Origin: a virus
Reading direction: 5' to 3' (one strand)
DNA length: 40,882 nt
IMG/VR virus record: IMGVR_UViG_3300017709_000005
Coordinates: 1-40,882 of that record
A program made the translations under genes and the position numbers. Within the stretch, counting starts at the first letter, position 1, and each line of letters opens with the position of its first letter. A model generated the notes under the pieces. That model worked only from the letters and a program-made list of their open reading frames with translations, searched no databases and was not told the origin of the DNA. Positions 36,370-40,882 of the stretch are shown piece by piece.

Positions 36370-36564
36370 ATGGCATACGTAAATGCAGCACAAAAAAAAA
36401 TGTTAGGTAGAAAAACAATTGGAGAGAAAAGCCCTATGCTAGGTAAAATTAGCGCTAGTTGTAAAGCTAGAGCTAAAAAGAAATTTAAAGTTTGGCCTAG
36501 CGCTTACGCTTCTGGTTGGGGTGTTAGATGTACGCAAGGTAAATTAGGTAAAAAGAAAAAATAA
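36370..36564 (+). CDS. Small basic protein with CKARAKKKF..WPSAYASGWGVRC motif
   Basis: 64 residues. I chose the ATG at 36370 (MAYVNAAQKKMLGRK) because the longer in-frame start at 36295 lies inside the preceding gene, and this ATG follows that gene's stop by 10 bases. The core runs from Cys (SCKARAKKKFKVWPSAYAS) to a second Cys (RCTQGK). This Cys-framed 'KF.V.PSAYASG...C' pattern recurs in small phage and giant-virus proteins as I know them; its role is not established. Lys-rich ends suggest nucleic-acid contact. The stop overlaps the next start by 1 base. Confidence 0.65.
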   Translation: MAYVNAAQKKMLGRKTIGEKSPMLGKISASCKARAKKKFKVWPSAYASGWGVRCTQGKLGKKKK

Positions 36565-36686
36565 TGGCGTTTAAAATGAAGCTAAAATCGCCTATAAAAG
36601 CGTGCTGGAAGTCTTACGTACAGAAAGGCATGAAAAAAAAAGGCAATAGAATGGTGCCAAACTGTGTGCCTAGAAAAAAGAAATAA
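36564..36686 (+). CDS. 40-residue basic Cys protein
   Basis: Very short gene: start overlaps the previous stop (TAATG) and its own stop overlaps the next start (TAATG at 36684-36688). The protein is MAFKMKLKSPIKACWKSYV, then a Lys/Gly stretch and a closing NCVPRKKK: two Cys about 20 residues apart in a Lys-rich chain, with the pattern ACWK..V.KGMKKKGNRMVPNCVP. I recall the same pattern from small marine-phage proteins. The exact 1-base couplings on both sides support it as a real gene. Possible small zinc- or disulfide-stabilised DNA-binding or virion peptide; function unknown. Confidence 0.62.
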   Translation: MAFKMKLKSPIKACWKSYVQKGMKKKGNRMVPNCVPRKKK

Positions 36687-37228
36687 TGTTCAAGGACTTT
36701 GACATATCTTCGTTTAAAAAGATGAAGCCTCCTGGTGATAACACTTTTGACACGATGCAAGAAATTAAAGAGCTTGAAAGTATACCGTTAAACAAAAAGT
36801 TTGTAAAAGACAACGATAACATTGAAGCTGCTTTTAAAAAAACAGCAAAAGATAACGGCATTAAAGATTATGATTCTAAGGTTGCAGCAAAGCTTATAAC
36901 TGATTCTGCGCCTATAATAATAAAATTAAAAAACCACTTTGACAGACCAAGACCTAAAACTGTAGCTAAAAAAATGAATATCAATATGAAAGATATTGAA
37001 ATGGATTCAATGAAAACACCGTCATACCCATCAGGTCACTCAGTGCAAGGCGTATTAATAGCTAAAGTGTTAGGTGATAAATACCCAAAAGCTAAATCGG
37101 CTTTTAATAAGACCGGTGAAAATATATCTTATAGTAGACGAGTTGCTCATGCGCACTATAAGTCAGATAGTAAAATGGGCGAACAATTAGGTAACTCAAT
37201 GTATCAACACATTAAAAAAAATATTTAA
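36686..37228 (+). CDS. Soluble PAP2-family acid phosphatase
   Basis: 180 residues with all three PAP2 (type-2 phosphatidic acid phosphatase / vanadium haloperoxidase) active-site motifs: K-x6-RP (Lys80/82 to Arg87-Pro88 or Arg89-Pro90 in KNHFDRPRP), PSGH (115-118; His118) and SR-x5-H-x3-D (Ser150-Arg151, His157, Asp161). The family dephosphorylates phospholipids, undecaprenyl-PP and other phosphate esters, or serves as a bacterial acid phosphatase. Unlike most members it has no signal peptide or membrane helices, so it would act in the cytoplasm or inside virions. It starts inside the stop of the 40-residue gene and ends 1 base before a Lys/Met-rich gene. The substrate cannot be read from the sequence. 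Confidence 0.85.
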   Translation: MFKDFDISSFKKMKPPGDNTFDTMQEIKELESIPLNKKFVKDNDNIEAAFKKTAKDNGIKDYDSKVAAKLITDSAPIIIKLKNHFDRPRPKTVAKKMNINMKDIEMDSMKTPSYPSGHSVQGVLIAKVLGDKYPKAKSAFNKTGENISYSRRVAHAHYKSDSKMGEQLGNSMYQHIKKNI

Positions 37229-37229
37229 A

Positions 37230-37478
37230 ATGAAAAAAGCACCTGCAAAAATGAAAAAAGGTCCAATGAAAATGGTTAAAAAAAGCGCAGCTAAATTTAA
37301 CAAAGGTTTTGAGGCTCTTCCAAAAAACGTTCAAGCTAAAATCAAAAAAGAGTCAGACTCTGTGGCTAAGATGAAAAAGTCTGCGATGAAGATGAAGAAA
37401 GATTCTGCTGCTATGATGAAAAAAGCTGCGATGAAGATGAAGAAGGTTTCAGCTATGAAGCTTAAACACAAAAAGTAA
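37230..37478 (+). CDS. Lys/Met-rich repetitive protein (nucleoid-type candidate)
   Basis: 82 residues with about 29 Lys and 12 Met. The C-terminal half repeats a unit near KMKKxAMKMKK three times (SVAKMKKSAMKMKK, SAAMMKKAAMKMKK, KVSAMKLKHKK). A short less basic segment sits at about residues 22-40 (KFNKGFEALPKNVQAKIKK). The composition resembles histone H1-like or DNA-condensing tails. The gene sits among other basic mini-proteins, so a role in binding phage DNA or its own compaction in the head is plausible but unproven. It follows the PAP2 gene by 1 base. Confidence 0.58.
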   Translation: MKKAPAKMKKGPMKMVKKSAAKFNKGFEALPKNVQAKIKKESDSVAKMKKSAMKMKKDSAAMMKKAAMKMKKVSAMKLKHKK

Positions 37479-37757
37479 ATGTACGTTCAGAAGAACAATC
37501 CTTTAAAGAAAAAGCAAAAAGGCGGAGGCACGCGTAAAACTTGCTTGCCTGCCGCTAAAATTGCTAGTATGAGCAAGAAGGAAAGATCTCGTTTAGTTAG
37601 TGCTAAACAAAAATCTGGAAAAGCTGGCAAATACAAACGTTCTTCAAAAACAAATGTAAAAGGCGCTCGTAAAAAAGGTGCTACATTAAGAGATTGGTTT
37701 CAGAAAGAAGACTGGAGACAGGTTAATAACCCAAGTAAAAAGTGTGGAGAAAAATAA
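37479..37757 (+). CDS. Small basic protein, DUF5872-like
   Basis: 92 residues starting directly after the preceding stop. Key features: TCLPAAKIASMSKKERSRLV with an early Cys, RSSKTNVKGARKKGATLRDW with following F, then WRQVNNPSKKCGEK with a late Cys. The 'K.GATLRDWF..E.W..V....K.CG' pattern resembles small proteins of unknown function (DUF5872-like) in phages and large DNA viruses; the match is from memory. It is highly basic. With the three other small Cys/Lys proteins and the Lys/Met-rich one it makes a cluster of likely virion- or DNA-associated peptides. Confidence 0.6.
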   Translation: MYVQKNNPLKKKQKGGGTRKTCLPAAKIASMSKKERSRLVSAKQKSGKAGKYKRSSKTNVKGARKKGATLRDWFQKEDWRQVNNPSKKCGEK

Positions 37758-38189
37758 ATGACTTTAATAACGCTAATAGACAACATACCATTATATTCTT
37801 CTATTGAAGAAGCTGAAACTTGGGGTAGTCAGTATGGCTTACAAGGTTATCATACACACAATTACGTTGCTATTACAGGCTACATGGGTGGAGAAACTCA
37901 CGTAGAAATAATGAACGCTATGCAAGGCGGTATAGTTAATTTTTTAACACCTGATCAACTTGCGCAAGGTAATTTTGTAGTAACACCAGCTGAAATAAGC
38001 GCTTACAATAGTATATTACCAGAGCTTCAAGGGCCAACGCAAAACCAAACTGTACCTCAACCAACTATACCGCAAGAGCAACTTGTATTGCAAACAACAA
38101 CCACAACTCCAATAGCGATAGAACCAAAACCACAAACACAATCAAGAACACAGCAAGCAAGTAGAACTGCTCCTGCAACGAGATATTAA
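37758..38189 (+). CDS. Unknown protein with YHTHNY..TGYMGG domain
   Basis: 143 residues. The N-terminal 60 residues form a short domain: PLYSSIEEAETWGSQYGLQG, then YHTHNYVAITGYMGGETHVE with three histidines. The rest after residue 85 is Gln/Pro/Thr-rich and apparently disordered (QNQTVPQPTIPQEQ and on). I recall similar short N-terminal domains from marine phage fibre- or head-associated proteins, but the function is not known. Its neighbours are the basic mini-protein cluster upstream and the DUF5675-like gene 6 bases downstream. The His pattern could bind metal. Confidence 0.5.
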   Translation: MTLITLIDNIPLYSSIEEAETWGSQYGLQGYHTHNYVAITGYMGGETHVEIMNAMQGGIVNFLTPDQLAQGNFVVTPAEISAYNSILPELQGPTQNQTVPQPTIPQEQLVLQTTTTTPIAIEPKPQTQSRTQQASRTAPATRY

Positions 38190-38195
38190 ATTTGT

Positions 38196-38663
38196 ATGAA
38201 ATTAAAAGTATTAAGATTTAGCTCACAAAAGGACTCGACCCATGGTTTGTTATTTGAAGAAAACGATTTAGGAAATCAGTTTCTTTGTTACACACTTGAA
38301 GACGAGCAGAGAGCTTTAAAAGTTAAAGGTGAGACTAGAGTGCCTGCTGGTATTTATAAAATAGAATTAAGAAAAGAAGGTGGATTTCATGACAAGTATA
38401 GTAGAAAATATCCTGGTTTACATCGTGGTATGCTTCATGTCATTGACGTTCCTAACTTTGAGTATATTCTTATACACACTGGAAACACTGACGAGCACAC
38501 TGCTGGTTGCCTGCTTGTGGGCGACAGCCAAGAAAACAACCAATTGTTACCTGACGGTTTCATTGGAAAAAGCGTTAACGCGTATAAAAGAATTTATCCT
38601 TCTATTGCAAAAGCGATAGAGCAAGGACAAGAAGTAACAATTGAATATATAGACTTTGATTAA
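38196..38663 (+). CDS. DUF5675-like protein (endolysin candidate)
   Basis: 155 residues with the pattern of DUF5675 family proteins: an N-terminal LLFEENDLGNQFLCYTLED-like strand region, a central GETRVPAGIYKIELR, and IHTGN (His94-Asn97) followed by HTAGCLLVG with Cys105. A His and Cys about 10 residues apart around a 'HTGNT..HTAGC' turn recall L,D-transpeptidase-type folds, so cell-wall activity is possible. DUF5675 genes are commonly seen in phage lysis or tail modules. No signal peptide was seen. The gene is followed 7 bases later by the tandem paralogues. The endolysin role is a hypothesis; the window shows no other cell-wall hydrolase. Confidence 0.62.
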   Translation: MKLKVLRFSSQKDSTHGLLFEENDLGNQFLCYTLEDEQRALKVKGETRVPAGIYKIELRKEGGFHDKYSRKYPGLHRGMLHVIDVPNFEYILIHTGNTDEHTAGCLLVGDSQENNQLLPDGFIGKSVNAYKRIYPSIAKAIEQGQEVTIEYIDFD

Positions 38664-38670
38664 ATAAGAT

Positions 38671-39075
38671 ATGGCAACTACAACAGCAACAATAACAGTA
38701 TCTAGCACAGATTTATTATCTGATGAACTAGCTTTAACTACTACAGCTACGTTAACTACACACGAAACATCGACAGGCTTAACTCAAGCTGGAGGTTTAG
38801 GTAGAAAAAAATTAGCTTCAGGTCATGCTGAGTACGTTTTGTTTGACGGCTCAGACTACACGGCTACGAAAGCTCACAAAATTTATTTAAAAAATACATC
38901 AACAACTGCAGCTGAATCTTTTAAGATTACAGTGAACGCAGAAGAACTCGGGTTGTTATATGCTGGTGACTGGGCGTTTTTCCCATGGTCAGCGCATGAT
39001 AATGACTGCGATATAAAAATAGATCCTAGCGCTAATGATATGGTGTTAGAATATATGATATTTATAGACGAATAA
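38671..39075 (+). CDS. Tandem paralogue 1 of 3, minor virion protein
   Basis: 134 residues, Thr/Ser/Ala-rich, with an opening ATTTATITVSSTDLLSDELA and a later ELGLLYAGDWAFFPWSAHDN then a closing acidic strand (LEYMIFIDE). The LYAGDW..FPW..HD segment is shared with the next two genes, showing triplication. The strand-rich, charge-poor make-up fits head-decoration or fibre-base proteins. There are no catalytic motifs. It sits 7 bases after the DUF5675-like gene and is the first of three; the order leads to fibre genes, suggesting minor tail components. Confidence 0.58.
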   Translation: MATTTATITVSSTDLLSDELALTTTATLTTHETSTGLTQAGGLGRKKLASGHAEYVLFDGSDYTATKAHKIYLKNTSTTAAESFKITVNAEELGLLYAGDWAFFPWSAHDNDCDIKIDPSANDMVLEYMIFIDE

Positions 39076-39096
39076 TAACAATAATAATAACTAATT

Positions 39097-39519
39097 ATGC
39101 CAACTACGACAGCAGCGGTAACGCTAACAAGTGATTTACTCTCGGATGCAATGTCAGTATCTACAAGCACAACGTGCATGAAGGCTGGAACCACTGCAGA
39201 CGGTTTAGATCAGTTAAGAATGGGGTACAACGAAATCCCAACAGGAACAAGTTTTGATTTATTAGACGCTACAGCAGCAGCTATAGACAAAGCTAACAAA
39301 GTATTAATTGCAAATGAATCTACTGATGAAACGTATTACGTTATCATTACTATTGATGCAAAAGTTATAGGTAGACTATACGCAGGTGACTGGATGTTTA
39401 TTCCTTGGAACTGCGACGATGCTACTCACGACTTAGAAATTCAAGCATATACTGGTACAAACAATATATCTTGGGTTTGCTTGCACGAAGGTGAAACACT
39501 AGGAACATCAGGAGACTAA
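39097..39519 (+). CDS. Tandem paralogue 2 of 3, minor virion protein
   Basis: 140 residues and clearly related to both neighbours: same Thr-rich opening (PTTTAAVTLTSDLLSDAMSV) and IGRLYAGDWMFIPWNCDD in the same place. Unlike paralogue 1 it has an inserted polar segment after residue 25 (TTCMKAGTTADGLDQLRMGY) and ends in an acidic, Gly-rich tail (HEGETLGTSGD). A 21-base A/T-rich gap with AATAATAA repeats separates it from paralogue 1. Function is not known beyond the paralogy. Confidence 0.57.
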   Translation: MPTTTAAVTLTSDLLSDAMSVSTSTTCMKAGTTADGLDQLRMGYNEIPTGTSFDLLDATAAAIDKANKVLIANESTDETYYVIITIDAKVIGRLYAGDWMFIPWNCDDATHDLEIQAYTGTNNISWVCLHEGETLGTSGD

Positions 39520-39542
39520 TAACATATAACAACTAAAAAAAA

Positions 39543-39968
39543 ATGGCAACAACAGCAACAATAACATTAAACAGCGACATTAGTCAGGCTTTTGGTGGTT
39601 ATACTAAAACTATGACTTTAACAAAGGCTGGAACTAACGTAGACATAGCTGATACAACAGGTTTTTCTAGACGAAAGCTTGCATCTGCTAGTAAAGTAGA
39701 TTTAATAACTATGGCTAACGAACTTGTAGAGCCAAGTGATAACACTGCGGCTAAAGTTTACATTAAGAACATTGGCAACAATGCTGGCGACATAGATAAG
39801 TCTATAGGCGTTAAAGTTCTTATAAACTCTGTAGAAATAGGTGTTCTATTCGGCGGTGATTGGCTAATGATGCCAGTTACTGTAGTAGATGCTGAAGACA
39901 TAGAGGTTCAGCCAGCTACAGACGACGTTGTAATCTTGGAGTATACAATGTTCTACGAAGAGGCTTAA
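39543..39968 (+). CDS. Tandem paralogue 3 of 3, minor virion protein
   Basis: 141 residues. Shared features with the two upstream copies: Thr-rich opening (ATTATITLNSDISQAFGG), a RRKLAS segment also in copy 1, and VEIGVLFGGDWLMMPVTVVD, in which the YAGDW motif has become FGGDW and the Pro-Trp pair Pro-Val. It ends with ILEYTMFYEEA, close to copy 1's end. This copy is the most diverged at the GDW motif. Copies diverge more than recent duplicates would, so they are probably old, with distinct positions in the virion. Confidence 0.57.
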   Translation: MATTATITLNSDISQAFGGYTKTMTLTKAGTNVDIADTTGFSRRKLASASKVDLITMANELVEPSDNTAAKVYIKNIGNNAGDIDKSIGVKVLINSVEIGVLFGGDWLMMPVTVVDAEDIEVQPATDDVVILEYTMFYEEA

Positions 39969-39971
39969 TAA

Positions 39972-40301
39972 ATGGCTTTAACTAGGTATCACAATATAAT
40001 AGGGTCAACTCAAGCTACTGTATCTTTAATAGATATTGGTAGTAGGGTTGACAATATTAATTCTATTATGATAACCAATGTGCACGCTAGTGACGAGGCT
40101 ACAGTAAGTTTGTTTTTACAAAATTCGCCCGCAGACTCTACGCCTAGCTCTTTTCACATACTACACGACGTAGCTATACCAGCAAAAACCTCTTTACTGC
40201 TAGATGACAAAAGTTTATTGAGCTTTAACAATACCGCTAATGGATTTGGACTTCAAATAACTGTAGGGTCAAGTGACACTGTAGATATTTTAATTAACTA
40301 A
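39972..40301 (+). CDS. Small tail/fibre accessory protein, 109 residues
   Basis: Beta-rich with no charged helices: ALTRYHNIIGSTQATVSLID, then NSIMITNVHASDEATVSLFL, SFHILHDVAIPAKTSLLLDD and a closing FGLQITVGSSDTVDILIN. The strand pattern 'ITNVHASD..TVSLFL...FHIL.DV.IPAKTSLLLDD' resembles small accessory proteins that I associate with marine phage tail-fibre loci. It starts 4 bases after paralogue 3 and ends 1 base before the next gene. Function unknown; a fibre-attached or assembly protein is most likely. Confidence 0.55.
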   Translation: MALTRYHNIIGSTQATVSLIDIGSRVDNINSIMITNVHASDEATVSLFLQNSPADSTPSSFHILHDVAIPAKTSLLLDDKSLLSFNNTANGFGLQITVGSSDTVDILIN

Positions 40302-40302
40302 T

Positions 40303-40557
40303 ATGAAATACATAGGTAAAGAAGTAATGACGTCACCAATAATAGGTGATATTACGTACTCTCACAACCAGAGTTCAACTTCTGATACTTGGGTAATAAC
40401 TCATAACCTAAATAGATTTCCGTCTGTTACAGTTATAGACTCTGGAGGTACTATAGTTCAAGGTACTGTTGTTTATAACTCTAACAAGCAGCTAACAATA
40501 ACATTTTTTGCTGGCACTAACGCTTTAGCGTTTCAAGGAAAAGCATATCTTAATTAA
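40303..40557 (+). CDS. Small fibre-associated protein, 84 residues
   Basis: 84 residues with a pattern found widely in phage fibre proteins: [19 protein letters not shown], then [20 protein letters not shown] and a terminal [17 protein letters not shown]. This is the small beta domain with 'W.I.HNLN..PSVTV.D' that usually sits in or next to tail-fibre proteins. Here it is a separate gene, 1 base after its neighbour and 11 bases before the fibre gene. It is likely a fibre tip or cap component. The domain type is well supported; its position in the virion is inferred. Confidence 0.65.
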   Translation: MKYIGKEVMTSPIIGDITYSHNQSSTSDTWVITHNLNRFPSVTVIDSGGTIVQGTVVYNSNKQLTITFFAGTNALAFQGKAYLN

Positions 40558-40568
40558 AAAAATATAAA

Positions 40569-40882
40569 ATGGCTATCAATTTTTACAGTAGTATAAACTT
40601 AAATCAAAACGAACTACAGAACGCCCGAGTACAAAACGCAGGATCTGACCCTAGTAGCCCTACTCCAGTAGCTGGTCAAATATACTACAACTCAGGCGAC
40701 AATACATTAAGATTTCACAATGGAACTAGTTTTCAAACGTTGTCAACAACAACTGGTGATATTACAGGCGTTACTGCTGGTACAGGTTTAACTGGCGGCG
40801 GAACATCTGGTGGTGTTACGTTGAACGTTATTGGTGGAACTGGTATTACAGCTAATGCTGATGATATAGCTGTTACAAATGA
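40569..40882 (+). CDS. Tail fibre protein, N-terminal part (cut by window edge)
   Basis: The frame is open from an ATG at 40569 to the end of the window (104 codons shown). The N-terminus [20 protein letters not shown] is the type of opening seen in virion-attached fibre proteins, followed by [20 protein letters not shown] and then a Gly/Thr-rich stretch ([20 protein letters not shown]) typical of fibre shafts. It should extend into receptor-binding domains beyond the window. The gene lies directly after small fibre-associated genes. It is not visible as an ORF of usual length only because the window cuts it. Confidence 0.75.
   Translation, partial: MAINFYSSINLNQNELQNARVQNAGSDPSSPTPVAGQIYYNSGDNTLRFHNGTSFQTLSTTTGDITGVTAGTGLTGGGTSGGVTLNVIGGTGITANADDIAVTN

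Noticed and set aside
1-40882. Firm placement in the crAss-like phages (Crassvirales)
   Set aside because: The ring-like and nozzle-like openings are suggestive and the host type fits. But the capsid and giant proteins show no clear crAss-specific match that I can confirm by eye. It needs a terminase/portal tree.
1-40882. tRNA genes, CRISPR arrays, integrase or attachment sites
   Set aside because: None were seen. Intergenic gaps are all under 70 bases and hold only A/T-rich leaders or the two hairpins described.

Overview
The window is one strand-biased block of late (virion and lysis) genes from a tailed phage. All 32 genes I can support read on the + strand, are AT-rich, and are packed with gaps of a few bases or 1-4 base overlaps. 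Both ends are cut: a terminase large subunit at the left edge and a tail-fibre gene at the right edge. The layout points to a podovirus (short tail). The host is most likely a marine Bacteroidetes/flavobacterium. The evidence is a phage gene (33123-34949) with a Bacteroidetes-style type IX secretion C-terminal sorting domain and Cys-framed 'GC.D..A.NYN' repeats, and a lack of Shine-Dalgarno motifs, with A/T-rich leaders instead. No integrase, tRNA, CRISPR or clear attachment site was seen.

Layout. 2-6228: packaging and head genes (terminase, portal, scaffold, major capsid protein), ending in a strong UUCG-loop terminator. 6292-9488: a conserved-looking unknown protein and two connector/tail-adaptor candidates. 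9492-20378: a 3098-residue nozzle-like tail protein and two beta-rich virion proteins. 20427-32477: a GNAT-like protein, a small Gly/Gln-rich protein, a 637-residue protein with EF-hand-like loops, and a 3013-residue giant. This matches the order and approximate sizes of T7 genes 13-14-15-16 (ejected internal virion proteins), but the last protein is greatly enlarged and carries an HExxH metallopeptidase-like motif and a HAD phosphatase-like domain.

32525-35986: a one-helix membrane protein, then three translationally overlapping genes for exported proteins (a cysteine-less thioredoxin-like protein, the type IX cargo-like repeat protein, and an outer-membrane lipoprotein/beta-barrel candidate). 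35991-37757: five very small basic proteins with a soluble PAP2-type phosphatase among them. 37758-38663: a small unknown and a DUF5675-like lysis candidate. 38671-40882: three tandem paralogues and small tail/fibre accessory proteins leading into a tail-fibre N-terminus.

The left two thirds would build the capsid, the nozzle and a DNA-ejection apparatus. The right third appears to modify the host envelope, add small basic proteins (possibly DNA-binding or virion-associated), lyse the cell and display receptor-binding fibres. The most unusual parts are the exported cassette with the T9SS-type cargo protein and the giant multi-enzyme ejection protein.
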